NCBI GenBank assembly: GCA_032173965.1
Contig: CM063295.1
Span: 2,480,001-2,544,000, forward strand
Length of the DNA stretch: 64,000 nt
Direction: 5' to 3'
Source of the DNA: Sitta carolinensis
Lineage: Eukaryota > Chordata > Aves > Passeriformes > Sittidae
The position numbers were made by a program, and so were the translations under genes. Of this stretch, positions 50,901 to 61,900 are shown in pieces (the stretch's first letter is position 1; the number at the start of each line of letters is the position of its first letter). Under the pieces are notes generated by a model. The model worked only from the letters and a program-made list of their open reading frames with translations. It was not told the origin of the DNA and searched no databases.

Positions 50901-52108
50901 ACGCGGTCCGAGAGCGATCCCCCGGTCGATGTCTTCCTGCCAGGTAACGGCCGCGCCGTTGGGGCCGCGGCGGCTGCGGGGCCGGGTCCCGCGGCCCTGG
51001 GGGACACCGGGGCGCTCCTGCCCGCTGCTCGGGCTCCCACTTCTGCCAGTGGGCAGGGCGGGCTTAGACAGAGCTAACTTGGCCCCCCTTCTCTCTCCTC
51101 CTCCCTCACCCTTGTGTCTCTGTCCTTCCCCTCCTTTCTTCTCTTTGGGCTGCAGCCACTCGCTGGCACAGCTGTGTGTGACAAAGGCCTCCTGTGCGCT
51201 CCGAAATGTCCTCCTGCTTTTGGGCGAGGGAGGGGAAGCCTCTGGGCCAGCTGCTGGGGGACTGGGGCAGAGTTGTCACGGCAGGGAGGGTCCCGGTGTG
51301 CCGTGCTCTGAGCACGCCCGTGGGACACGGCGCTGTCCTCACCTCTGACTGTTGTCGTTGCAGCCTGTTTTCTTCCGTAGAGTCGCAGTCTGTTCTGAGT
51401 TATCTCTCTAATGTCTCCTTCCCTCTCTGTCTGCCTTCCTCCCTCCTGTCTTGGGCAGCACTGGGTCCTGATTCCTGCTCTGTTGGTATAGAGGAATAAG
51501 CTGGTACGTCTTCTCATTCTTCTTATGCATCCCTGTTGTGTGGGGCAGCAGGGCCCTCCTGGGAGTGCAGGCAGAGCGGGGATGGGGCTGGCCCTGGCCA
51601 TCGAGGCAGGGAAGGAGGGGCAGCAAACCAGCCAGGCTACGCTGCTGGCTCTGTCCTTACTCCCTTCCCATTCCTGGCACAGCATTCCTGCTGCCCCTGA
51701 GTGCCAGGACGCCAGGCAGGGCAGTAGAAAGCCCTCCCGCTGGCTTCTGCTGAGCACGGGCTCTGCAGCCTCCTGGGCCCCACGAACATCCAGGCCCCTG
51801 CTGGCTTCTCCCAGTCTGGGGCAGATAGTGTGCCCCACCCGTGACACTGGGCCTGCATCTCAGGGGATGAGTGGTTGGCTCCAGCCCCATCTCCTGTGGT
51901 CCGGCCAGGGTAGGAGGGATGGCCGAGAGCACCCTGCCGGGCTCTTTGACGCCAGGGCTGCCATTATTGAGGCTGCACTCCCTCTCCTCACCCAGGCTCG
52001 TCCGACTTCACCAAGACGCTCCCCGTCCGCGGCACCGGCAGCCCCACGCAGCCCCTTCTCTTCGAGCAGACCCGTCTGCACCTGGAGGACGAGCAGAGCC
52101 TTTCGTGA
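2836..52108 (+). CDS. MGRN1: MGRN1, mahogunin RING finger 1 E3 ubiquitin-protein ligase (whole gene, coding span)
   Basis: Spliced coding region: 2836-2923, 10326-10444, 12641-12729, 19501-19647, 29393-29510, 32545-32611, 35054-35106, 37366-37413, 40422-40490, 42353-42512, 45237-45346, [cassette 46190-46252], 48496-48719, 49673-49796, 50227-50272, 50836-50943, then 51459-51499 (stop TAA) or 51996-52108 (stop TGA). All phases agree, giving 536 or 560 residues, plus 21 with the cassette. The protein starts MGSLLSRR, so Gly2 can be N-myristoylated. A conserved N-terminal region precedes a C3HC4 RING at residues 279-317 (Cys279, Cys282, Cys294, His296, Cys298-Cys303, Cys314, Cys317). A PSAP motif at 385-388 is the known TSG101-binding site. 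Family knowledge: MGRN1 monoubiquitinates TSG101 in endosomal sorting and affects melanocortin receptor signalling; loss causes mahoganoid coat colour and spongiform neurodegeneration in mice. Identity is near certain from alignment to remembered mammalian MGRN1. Confidence 0.97.
7960..8490 (+). mobile_element. CR1 LINE fragment (3' end, sense)
   Basis: Typical CR1 phrases appear in order: gtccagaggaggcaccagga near 8067, ttcagcctggagaagagaag near 8139, then gaggaaattcttccctgc, ggcacaggttgcccagagga, and a tctatgattctgtaattctg 3' end. It is truncated at the 5' end, with no reading frame of the reverse transcriptase retained. Confidence 0.92.
8886..8963 (+). mobile_element. CR1 LINE 3'-end remnant
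   Basis: The sequence ggttggactcgatgatcttg, then gggcttttccaacc and attctgtgattttgttattc, is the terminal part of a CR1 element in sense orientation, only about 80 bp long. Confidence 0.85.
10326..10444 (+). CDS. MGRN1: MGRN1 exon 2 (residues 30-69)
   Basis: The exon encodes the stretch beginning [15 protein letters not shown], unmistakable for MGRN1/RNF157. The acceptor is ttctag. The exon ends ...CCA GTT CAG and the intron begins gcaagt, a GC donor. The phase-0 join to exon 3 at 12641 restores the family sequence exactly. Intron 2 (10445-12640, 2.2 kb) shows no repeat or gene that I recognise. Confidence 0.95.
12641..12729 (+). CDS. MGRN1: MGRN1 exon 3 (residues 70-98)
   Basis: The acceptor is tttgttccag and the donor is gtactg (phase 2). 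It encodes [18 protein letters not shown] and onwards, conserved in the N-terminal domain. Intron 3 (12730-19500, 6.8 kb) carries two reverse-strand CR1 fragments at 14353-14765 and 16321-16700; the rest is unremarkable. Confidence 0.96.
14353..14765 (-). mobile_element. CR1 LINE fragment (reverse orientation)
   Basis: It begins with atagaatcccagactggttt (reverse of the 3' end) and runs through tccaacctggccttggacac, cagggaagaatttcttccca and tctcctggctgaacaacacc. It is 5'-truncated and lies in MGRN1 intron 3, about 2 kb from a similar copy in the same orientation. Confidence 0.92.
16321..16700 (-). mobile_element. CR1 LINE fragment (reverse orientation)
   Basis: It opens with atcatagaatcccagactgg and continues through ccagcctggccttgggcact and ccaccctcacagggaacaat. 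The copy at 14353 opens the same way and seems to belong to the same subfamily. The 5' boundary is vague because homology fades after about 16650. Confidence 0.9.
19501..19647 (+). CDS. MGRN1: MGRN1 exon 4 (residues 99-147)
   Basis: The acceptor is tgtctttcag and the donor is gtaagt (phase 2). It encodes [20 protein letters not shown] followed by the conserved [19 protein letters not shown] segment. Intron 4 (19648-29392, 9.7 kb) is the largest. It contains a gene-like terminal exon on the opposite strand (20541-20936) but no repeat that I could name. Confidence 0.96.
20541..20936 (-). other. Gene-like antisense terminal exon in MGRN1 intron 4 (candidate pseudogene or lncRNA exon)
   Basis: Read on the reverse strand, a pyrimidine-rich acceptor (gaacctctgcag) ends at 20937. 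It is followed by an open frame starting [20 protein letters not shown] and running through Ser/Pro/Lys-rich sequence to a stop at 20655. An AATAAA poly(A) signal lies at 20546-20541. I do not recognise the protein, and the last third of the frame (hydrophobic and low complexity) looks non-coding. No matching upstream exon was found. Confidence 0.3.
29393..29510 (+). CDS. MGRN1: MGRN1 exon 5 (residues 148-187)
   Basis: The acceptor is ccttccttcag and the donor is gtatgt (phase 0). It encodes [20 protein letters not shown] and the following [12 protein letters not shown], very highly conserved. Intron 5 (29511-32544, 3.0 kb) holds a hAT-like MITE at 29905-30072 and a purine-rich tract at 30607-30656. 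Confidence 0.96.
29905..30072. mobile_element. hAT-like non-autonomous DNA transposon (MITE), 168 bp
   Basis: Perfect 12-bp terminal inverted repeats: CAGTGGTCTCCA at 29905-29916 and TGGAGACCACTG at 30061-30072. A CAGTGGTY... start is typical of hAT/Charlie-family elements. The interior is AT-rich without coding capacity. The flanking octamers (ctctagaa and tcctgaag) match at only three positions, so any 8-bp target duplication has decayed. Confidence 0.75.
30607..30656. repeat. Purine-rich simple repeat
   Basis: Fifty bases of almost pure A/G with only one T, made of A runs broken by G or GGGGG. Confidence 0.85.
32545..32611 (+). CDS. MGRN1: MGRN1 exon 6 (residues 188-209)
   Basis: The acceptor is tttccctcag and the donor is gtaaga (phase 1). 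It encodes [20 protein letters not shown] plus GD. Intron 6 (32612-35053, 2.4 kb) holds an AT-rich simple repeat at 33155-33240 and nothing else recognised. Confidence 0.96.
33155..33240. repeat. AT-rich simple repeat (ATTA/TTAA type)
   Basis: Repeated ttaattaa and aataattatt units, almost devoid of G/C, with many short palindromes. Mid MGRN1 intron 6. Confidence 0.9.
35054..35106 (+). CDS. MGRN1: MGRN1 exon 7 (residues 210-227)
   Basis: The acceptor is ctttttgcag and the donor is gtaaat (phase 0). With the G carried from exon 6 it reads [18 protein letters not shown]. The three Val codons at the junction are one more than I remember in the mammalian protein. Intron 7 (35107-37365, 2.3 kb) shows nothing notable. 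Confidence 0.95.
37366..37413 (+). CDS. MGRN1: MGRN1 exon 8 (residues 228-243)
   Basis: The acceptor is cctgctag and the donor is gtaagt, both phase 0. It encodes [16 protein letters not shown]. Intron 8 (37414-40421, 3.0 kb) contains a reverse-strand CR1 fragment at 39322-39680. Confidence 0.95.
39322..39680 (-). mobile_element. CR1 LINE fragment (reverse orientation, different subfamily)
   Basis: It begins gatcacagaatcacagaatc and includes caagatcatcaagtccaacc, tgaagaaattcctcccagtg and a distal part gatcatcagtaaagatgttt. The subfamily differs from the intron 3 copies. It lies in MGRN1 intron 8. Confidence 0.92.
40422..40490 (+). CDS. MGRN1: MGRN1 exon 9 (residues 244-266)
   Basis: The acceptor is ctcccctag and the donor is gtaaag, phase 0 on both sides. 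It encodes [20 protein letters not shown] plus ETK, the linker just before the RING. Intron 9 (40491-42352, 1.9 kb) shows nothing notable. Confidence 0.96.
42353..42512 (+). CDS. MGRN1: MGRN1 exon 10, RING finger exon (residues 267-319)
   Basis: The whole C3HC4 RING is in one exon: CVVC, then [10 protein letters not shown], then CPIC. This domain recruits the E2~ubiquitin conjugate. Acidic residues upstream ([12 protein letters not shown]) are as in the family. The donor is gtgagt (phase 1). Only seven bases after the splice site a 1.1-kb CCTGC minisatellite begins (42520-43640). The remainder of intron 10 (to 45236) is unremarkable. Confidence 0.97.
42520..43640. repeat. CCTGC pentamer-based minisatellite (about 1.1 kb)
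   Basis: The array is almost wholly built of CCTGC and CCCCAG pieces. The commonest longer unit is CCTGCCCTGCCCCAGCCTGC, with variants carrying CACTGC. It begins seven bases after the exon 10 donor. Because the unit contains no stop codon in most frames, it produces long spurious open frames on both strands, none of which is a gene. Confidence 0.97.
45237..45346 (+). CDS. MGRN1: MGRN1 exon 11 (residues 320-356)
   Basis: The acceptor is ttctctccag and the donor is gtaagt (phase 0). It encodes [20 protein letters not shown] and the following [16 protein letters not shown], matching mammalian MGRN1 directly after the RING. The 3.1-kb interval to exon 13 contains the cassette exon at 46190-46252 and otherwise nothing recognised. 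Confidence 0.96.
46190..46252 (+). CDS. MGRN1: MGRN1 exon 12, alternative cassette exon (21 codons, basic stretch)
   Basis: This 63-nt, phase-0 exon has acceptor ttctcttgacag and donor gtaaga. It encodes [20 protein letters not shown] plus E. This aligns with the alternative human exon remembered as CPF..SKKPKRE, the segment that supplies a nuclear localisation signal in the '+' isoforms. Skipping it joins exons 11 and 13 in frame. A second donor-like site, aag|gtgagc at 46210/46211, lies inside and would give a 7-codon version. That it is used is inference from homology; no transcript evidence is available. Confidence 0.78.
48496..48719 (+). CDS. MGRN1: MGRN1 exon 13 (residues 357-430), TSG101-binding PSAP motif
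   Basis: The acceptor is ctcacccgcag and the donor is gtcagc (phase 2). It encodes [20 protein letters not shown] and then [14 protein letters not shown] at residues 385-388 is the late-domain-like tetrapeptide known to bind the TSG101 UEV domain. Codon third positions are strongly G/C here. The downstream intron (48720-49672, 953 bp) contains a CR1 fragment at 48949-49180. Confidence 0.96.
48949..49180 (-). mobile_element. CR1 LINE fragment (reverse orientation)
   Basis: It begins catagaatcacagaatggtt and continues ttccaacctggccttggaca and ggacaacctgtgtcagggcc. It is truncated after the cacagtaaagactgga region. It lies in the intron after exon 13. Confidence 0.9.
49673..49796 (+). CDS. MGRN1: MGRN1 exon 14 (residues 431-472)
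   Basis: The acceptor is cttgctgcag and the donor is gtgagt (phase 0). It encodes [20 protein letters not shown] followed by an acidic/serine-rich stretch ending SSPE, matching the mammalian C-terminal region. The downstream 430-bp intron shows nothing else. Confidence 0.95.
50227..50272 (+). CDS. MGRN1: MGRN1 exon 15 (residues 473-487)
   Basis: A 46-nt exon, acceptor tccttacag, donor gtaggt (phase 1), encoding [15 protein letters not shown]. The sequence has drifted from mammals (which have an acidic/Ser stretch ending SSPQQG), but size, phase and acidic character fit. The downstream 563-bp intron shows nothing else. Confidence 0.9.
50836..50943 (+). CDS. MGRN1: MGRN1 exon 16 (residues 488-523)
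   Basis: The acceptor is ggttccag and the donor is gtaacg (phase 1). It encodes [20 protein letters not shown] and then [15 protein letters not shown], corresponding to the mammalian SIENVLQD...PPADIYLP segment. The next 515 bp hold a long pyrimidine tract ending in a decoy-like acceptor at 51155, then a second tract leading to exon 17. Confidence 0.94.
51459..51503 (+). CDS. MGRN1: MGRN1 exon 17, alternative; carries the short-form stop codon
   Basis: The acceptor ttgggcag follows a roughly 45-nt pyrimidine tract. The reading is [13 protein letters not shown] then TAA at 51497-51499, matching the C-terminus of the common mammalian isoform. A donor-like gtacgt follows at 51504, so the exon would be 45 nt and end four bases after the stop, which predicts no nonsense-mediated decay. 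Inclusion gives 536 residues; skipping to exon 18 gives 560. The 24-residue difference equals that between the short and long mammalian isoforms as I remember them. Confidence 0.88.
51996..52108 (+). CDS. MGRN1: MGRN1 exon 18, terminal exon; long-form C-terminus
   Basis: The acceptor is cctcacccag. Joined from exon 16 (phase 1) it reads [20 protein letters not shown] and then [17 protein letters not shown], stop TGA. With exon 17 included, the same exon is 3' UTR. The conserved-looking frame, intact phase and 560-residue product support a genuine long isoform. Confidence 0.85.
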
Positions 52109-55360
<3,252 letters not shown>

Positions 55361-55380
55361 CGCCGCCGCGTTGGCGCTCC

Positions 55381-55386
55381 ATTAAA
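55381..55386 (+). terminator. NUDT16L1: NUDT16L1 poly(A) signal ATTAAA
   Basis: ATTAAA lies only 20 nt after the stop, giving a very short 3' UTR. An alternative AATAAA lies at 55898-55903 and another at 56492-56497; their use is unknown. Confidence 0.6.
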
Positions 55387-56440
55387 AGTGGGTGAGCTGA
55401 GAGACTTCTAACTTTCTGACCCGTGGCTGGCTGCAGTGGCTGCCCACGCGATCCCACTGCCCAGCCGGGAGGGGTTGGGTTTGTCTAAAGCAGGGAAAAG
55501 CGATTTTATTTTTATGGCCATTAAACTCTTAGTGAGCTTCCCAGATCAACCTGCACAGCCCCTGCAGAGAGTTCATGTGCTTATGTTGAGGGCGCCAGAG
55601 CCTTAGAATTATGCTTTGATTTCAGGGACACACTGCTGCTGTCAGGTCTCCCTTTCATTTGTAAGGAACAAAACATCTAATTTTTTAAATGCCCCGTCTT
55701 GACTTTGATGTGGCTGTGTTGGCACTGGGCACAGCCGAGGCCTGGGGCTTCTGGTCAAGCACCTCTGCCCACGTTAGTGGCCAGGCTCCCACTCGGGGTA
55801 CTGGCACAATGGGGCAGCCGTGCCATGAATTCCCTCTGGGGTGTTGGGGATGCTCATGTGGGTCCCTACCTGGAGATCTGTGGGAGCAGGAAAGTGGAAT
55901 AAATGGCTTTGCTGAAAGTTTAACACTTGGGATCGTTCCTGAGGGGTGGTGCAGAGCCAGTGGTGACCCAGGGTGGGGGAAGCACAAAGGCTAGAGGTGA
56001 AGGGCTGGAGCTGTGGGTGCAGGAGAGATGTGGGCTGGCTCAGGTACTGCACCACTACAGCCCTTGAGAGGTTGGGTTGCTCCAGAAGGGCTTGTGTCCC
56101 CAGGGCTCCCAGCAGGGTTGGGAGCAGCTTGTGCCGGGTGCAAGAGCCCCTCCTGGGCACTGGCTGAAGTGGGGACAGCCGGGGAGGAGCCCGCCGCTGC
56201 AGCTGCACAAGGCCCGGCCATTTCAGCTGAGCCTTAAGAAAACCCACCCATCCTGCAGGCCTGTGGAAAAGGCAGGCTCAGCCTTGGAGGAGCTGCTTCC
56301 CCTTCCCTGTCCCCCCTCTTGGAGCAGCAGCAGCTCCCCCAGGATCCCCCCAGCCCCACAGGAGAGGGCCTGTGGTCATCCTGCCGTGGGGCAGAGCGCA
56401 GGCAGCTGGTCAGAGGTGGAGTCTCCATAGGGACAGACAA
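55387..56440. other. Intergenic region between convergent NUDT16L1 and NAA60
   Basis: About 1 kb with no recognised exon. It contains the alternative forward AATAAA at 55898 and a reverse-strand AATAAA (forward TTTATT) at 55505-55510. Confidence 0.55.
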
Positions 56441-56458
56441 CTCAAAAAAGAGGTTTGG

Positions 56459-56464
56459 TTTAAT
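56459..56464 (-). terminator. NAA60: Candidate NAA60 poly(A) signal (reverse strand ATTAAA)
   Basis: On the reverse strand, caATTAAAcc is followed within about 30 nt by a T-rich then GT-rich stretch (ctctttttt, gagttgtctgt), a good downstream element. It would give a 3' UTR of about 2.3 kb. Confidence 0.55.
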
Positions 56465-58773
56465 TGAAGATGTTTAGCGAGAGGTTCTTCAATAAATAAT
56501 GGGCTAGGGTGGGGTCAGGGCTGACACCTCAGGGCAGGGTGGTGGGGGGACACACAGAGACCGGTCACAGCTCCCCCGGGATGTGCTCAAGTACTGGAGT
56601 TGGGTTGTGTAAGGGGCAGGAGAGAAACGGGACACAGATACACACCAGCCCCAGGCTATCAGGAGAGAAGAGCTTCATTCTGGTCCAGCAAAAGCACGTG
56701 CTGAGAAAAAACGGGCCTGGGCTGCTAAAGAAACTCACAGCCAACAGATGTGTTAAGTAAAAGTGGATAAGCAAAAATACCCCAAACTGGTACCAGCTGA
56801 GGCTGGAAGGGTGTCAGGGGCCCTGAGGAGGCACTGGGGCTGGGGGAGGAGCTGCCTGCCCAGTGCCACTGGCACTGCTGATCTAGAGGGGAGCATAGAC
56901 ATCGCATGGGACAGGAGAGGCCCACCCCGAAGCAGCCCTGGCATCTTGGGGCTTGAAGGTCTCAAAGGCTGGGCTTCCCATCAGAGCCCTGTCTGACTCC
57001 TCATAAACACCTCTTTACCTGTCTTTGAGCCCCTCAAGGACCAGCCCCTCCCAGAACAGCCTGGTGCTGCTCGCAGACACAAACGTGAGGCTGCCTGCTC
57101 TCCAGCCTGGCACTAGTCACAGCAGCTCACCTCCTGCATCCTTTGAGTAGTGAACTCCTCCCCAGGGGCTGAGTCACCGACAGGGCTTTCTGTGCCCATC
57201 CGGGCTGCAAGCATCAAGGGCTTGCTGGCTCTCCGGAGGCCCAGCCTGAGCCAAGTGTCACCCCCAGGTCCTGCCCTACCCCTGCCAGAGCTGCAGTGCC
57301 AGCCCATCCAGGCCCTGCTCTGGCATGGACCCCGCTGCTCCAGGCCCAGTTAAAAAATAAGGTGGGAATAAGGAACACGGTGCTGGGCAGGGGAAGAACC
57401 TTGGCCAGGGAAGGGGGAATTTGCCATGGGAATATAGCAGGGCCCCATGCCTGGCTGCAGCTCTGGGGCCTCCACACAGAGGGTCCTGCAGCCAGGGAGA
57501 CTGCAGCTCAGCCCAGAGGTGCCCAGACCACAGCCCAAAGCATGACACCTAGCAGCTGGGAGGATCTTCCTCAGCAAGGAAAAGCTGTTGTGATCTTTGC
57601 ACACATCCCCTCCCTCAAGATCCTGCAAAGTCCAGCCTGGTGCCAAGGAAGGGGAAAAGGGCTCTGGACCAGACTCTACGCTCCCAGCTCCCCTCCCCTG
57701 CTACATTCCATCCTGGACAAAGGCAGAAAGATCTATACAGTATAATACATATATATTTCACTATGAAATAGCAATTTCATTCCCTGCCTTCTACTTTATG
57801 CATCCTGAATTATATGCTTCTTTTTACATCACTCCAGAGGGCTGGTGGGGCTGGGTAGTTTCTCATGCGAGGGAGTTGCTCTCCCTGGAAGTTACCCACA
57901 GGATGCACCAGCAGCTGATGCGGCAGGACCTAAACATGATTCCAATTCCCTTTCCCCTTCCCCAGCAACAAGGGCAGACTCTGCCCTGGCAGCCAGGGCT
58001 CTCCCAGTTCATGTAAGTGGTTCCTCAGTGCAGATCCATGAACCTCCCTCAGCTGCTCTCAGCAGCTGTGGATGGAGCGGGAGCAGCAGCTGAACCCCTC
58101 GACATCCCGGGGATGGGGAGGAGCAAACCAGAGGCGGGGGAAGTGGCGGGGACAGTGCAACATGCACACGGAGTGGTGACACCAAGGGCCCGCCCAGCCC
58201 ACGTGGGGAGCCGGGGCTGCAGCCCCGGGGTGAAATTCTACCAAAGATCAGTCCCTGTGCAACCGGGAGTCCCATCTGGGGGCGGGATCACCGCCAGGAG
58301 CTGGCATCACTGGAACCAGTGCAGAGCCGGGTGTCAGGTGGAAGGAGAAACAATCCTGTGGAAAGAGAAGAGGGCAGATGTTTTAGGGAAACACACAGGG
58401 AAAGTGTGCTGGGAAGCCATTGTCCTGGAAATGTCAGATATGTGCAACGGCACTGGCAGCAAATGGGGCTTCCAGTTACTGTGCTGGGACTCTGAGGGCT
58501 CAGGCACTGTGGGTCCAGCAGCTGGGGAAAGGAAAAGGACAGCAGGTTCTACCTGCTGTTTGGGTTTGGGCTCAAGTAAACAAGGTCAGAGTTTGATTTC
58601 CCTTCAAATGACATCAGCAGAAGTTCAGGTGCTGGCTGGAGCACAGCCATGCCCAGCCACCTTCCACAGCAGCAGGATGTGCTCACTCCAGGATTCTGTC
58701 ACAGAACAGTGGCCATGGCAGGAAGGGAGCTGTCCTCAGAACCCACCTGTGCTTCCTGTGCACCCCCAGTCCA
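56465..58773 (-). other. NAA60: NAA60 3' UTR (inferred)
   Basis: Non-coding sequence between the NAA60 stop and the candidate poly(A) signal. An AT-rich stretch (tatacagtataatacatata) lies at about 57733-57760. No other gene recognised; the open frames are short and without homology. Confidence 0.5.
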
Positions 58774-58930
58774 TCACATTGTCCGGCTATACTCGATGCT
58801 GCTCTTGGCAGAAATGCCAGACCAGGGCAGGAGGCTGCAGAGGAGGCTCTGGGCTTGTCTGTATATCCTCTGGGGAATGGAGCACGGGCTCAGGCTGGCC
58901 AATGTGGAGCCAATGTGCTGTAGGTAGTCA
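58774..58930 (-). CDS. NAA60: NAA60 last coding exon (residues 191-242), membrane-anchoring C-terminus
   Basis: It is preceded on the reverse strand by a U12 branch site TCCTTAAC (58948-58941) and an AC acceptor (58932-58931). The first base completes a Phe codon (TT|T), then DYLQHIGSTLASLSPCSIPQ and onwards to EYSRTM and TGA at 58776-58774. It agrees closely with the mammalian C-terminus, which forms Golgi-binding amphipathic helices. Confidence 0.95.
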
Positions 58931-61900
58931 GTGGCCACTAGTTAAGGACAGCAATTCTCACACTGTAACTTAGCAAAGAAAAAAATCACTCCCGGACCCA
59001 CCCTGCCTGCAGGGACCCCTGCCCCAGTGGAATCTGCTCAGCTCAGTCAGATCTGCTCCTTGTAATCATTGCCTCCACCCTTCTATCAAAAGCAGGTCTG
59101 CTCACTAAAGAATGGCAATTTGGGAATGGCAGCTCCACCTTGTATGGGAAATGCCTCCTCTAAGCAGCTGCCAATTCCTTTGCAGAAGATCCAGTGAGGA
59201 TAGCAATCCATCCACCTGCCCAGGGAGGGTGGAACTGACCAGCTACACCCAAGGAAGGGGCAAGTGTCTTCTCCATGATCTGTTGACCTGAAACAAAGCC
59301 CCTCAATCAGTGTGGGAGCAGCCTGCTGAGATCCAGGCCAGCCCAGGCTCACAGGGGATCCCAGATCACAGGAAGCAACACCAAGGGTTTCTCTGCCCTA
59401 TTCTTGGCCAAATCCTGCACCCCACAAGCCAAAGCACACCCAGCCCTTGGGTCTAATACACCAGCACTCACTCTCACTGGATCCAACATCACCTTCCTTC
59501 AGCGTCAGATGAAACCCACATCTGAGCAGGTTTCAGTTCCCACATCTACCCACACTTTGCTGTTGCAAACCCAAAACAGGGTTTGGCCTCTGCTCAGCAG
59601 CCTGCAGGGAAAGGATATAAGATTGTCCAGGGGGGGTGCCCGCCATTGATGTACAGGACGTAGGTGAAGCCATCTTTGAGAACCCCTCGGATGGAATAGT
59701 AATAGGGGAGATAGTGGTGCTGTTTAAAGTCTCTGTTTTCATAGAAGTTTATTGCTGTGTTGTTAGTGGTGAGCACGTGCAGGTAGATGGCTTTGCAGTG
59801 GTCCTGGGCAGTGGTGGAGATGTGATCTTTCAGACTCTCAAGCAAGAGGGAACCTGTTGGAGGGAAAGCAGCAGGATCACAGTGTGTGTGGCAGCCCCAG
59901 GGACCCGCAGTGTGGAGGTGTGTGGGGCCCAGCTGGGCCCTCCTGCACCAGGGGATGCTAATCAGGGATTGCTGCACACACCTGGAGGCCCCAGATCCCA
60001 CCCAGTTCTCACAGGACCTTCTACATGGTTTTCATACAAGGTCTCACCTATGAGCATGGCTTCACACCCCAGAGATTTTAAAGACACAAACCTCTGACTC
60101 AATAACCACAAGGATGATGCAGAACTTTGACAATACTGCCCATCCCCAGCAGAGCAACTCCTGGCTTTGGGGAAGGTCAGTGACTCATTTTCAATGGTAT
60201 CAGTTCCACCCCATACATGTATTTATTTTAAAGCCACTTGATACAGCTGAGTGTCAAAACAAGACTTCACAAGCAGGTTACTGTATTGTATCTGCTGAAC
60301 TAGAATCAAAATCTAAGAACTGCTGGGATTTTAAGATGCCTTCTAAGGAGGAGTGGAGACACAGTCTCATCCAACCTGGATTTGCTGCAGCCAGCAAGAA
60401 AAAACAGAGAAGGGTACAGAGGATGCTGTAGCCCCAAGAGACCAGACCTGGGGGTTCATCCACAGCACCTCAACGTGGCATGAAGGGCCCAGCAAAATCT
60501 GCAGGGCAACTTCTTCCAGCAGGTGTGGTAACACCAGGCTAAAGAATCAGCCTGACCAACACACAGGGGAGGGAGATGGCTGCTGCTGGTTCACAATCCC
60601 CAGGGCCTGGAGGGCTCCCTGGAGGACCCACAGGATTTCAGAGCAGAAGTCAAGCATGACTTGTCAAGCATCATGTTCTCTTGCTACTTAGTGAGAATCT
60701 ACATCAGCCAAGACCAAAAAAACACTGAGAAATTGACAACAGAGCAGTTCAATTTGTTATGAGATATTCCAGTCTTCTACCTCAGAGAAATCCAGCTGTC
60801 CTGTGCTTTAAGAACAGCAGAGAACTAGAAACCAAACCCTTTGACAAAAATCAGAGCTTTTGAGCTCAGAAGCGTGGCTGGAATGAAGAGCCTCCTGCAT
60901 GAAAGGCTACAGCTTCAAACACCACTAGAAAAACTCAAGAGAAAGGTCTCAGAAAAGCAGCAGCAACCTTTTTTAGGTTATGGTGATACACATGCAAGCT
61001 TGAAGCTTTTGAGAGAGCACAGCAACACACTGTGCAGATGGAATGGATACAGGAAATACTGACTCTGAAAGGAGAAAAATCCAGCAAGATGGAAATGGGG
61101 GAAAAAAAGATGATTTGGAAATTAGGAGGAGACTGAAAACCACCATAATTTTACAGAAGACCTCTTTACCACCCTCTGTGATTATCCTGTGCTACCACTT
61201 TCTTCTTTGTATTGGAAAATTCTCTCCAGTGGAATTTTAATGGAAGGTTTAAACACTGCTCTCACCAAGGACTCTGTGGTCATTTCTTTATGTATCCTTT
61301 AAGTTTATACCTCTCCAAACACGCCTGGGGGAGAAGGGAGGACTTGAAGCTATAGCCATATCCACTGAAGAGACTCCAGGTGTGCACCCCTGGGTCACAC
61401 TGCCACACCTGGCCCACTCCCTTCTGCAGATCAGAGATCCCATCCTGCCTGAAACGGCACCAGAAGGGCAGCACTTGGTGACGGAGACACAACTGCTCTA
61501 AACAGAGAGAAAGCCTTTCTGACTCCAGGGTTTCAATGGCTGCAGGAATGCTGCATGTGGCAGCAGACATTCAGAGCTGACTTGTACATTCAAGATCTAA
61601 TCAGGCACAAGTTACACTATTTTCCAGTTCCCTTTGTGGTTTTCTCACAGTTTGTTCTATCTGTTGAAGCTGAAGGATTAAAAGCAGCTCTGTTTTCTGC
61701 CTCAGAGATCTGACTGCTGATACCCAAAAAGAAAATAATGTCAAACCCTGCTTCGGGGTGCAGTTTTTACACCTTCAGACAGTCTCAGCAGCACTAGTGA
61801 GTTTTTGGTGTGCTCAGCTGGCCCTGTGCTCTTTATTTGCACGTTGTGTTGTGTCCACACCAGTAAAAGCCTCTCAGTGCAGCTGCACTATCCCACCTGC

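Noticed and set aside
55387..58700. Possible ANKS3 exons downstream of NUDT16L1 as in human
   Set aside because: No ankyrin or SAM-like coding sequence with splice sites was seen. The space is taken by the NAA60 3' end.
57845..58973. Forward frame of 318 codons across the NAA60 last exon
   Set aside because: It is antisense to the confirmed NAA60 exon and UTR and has no homology.
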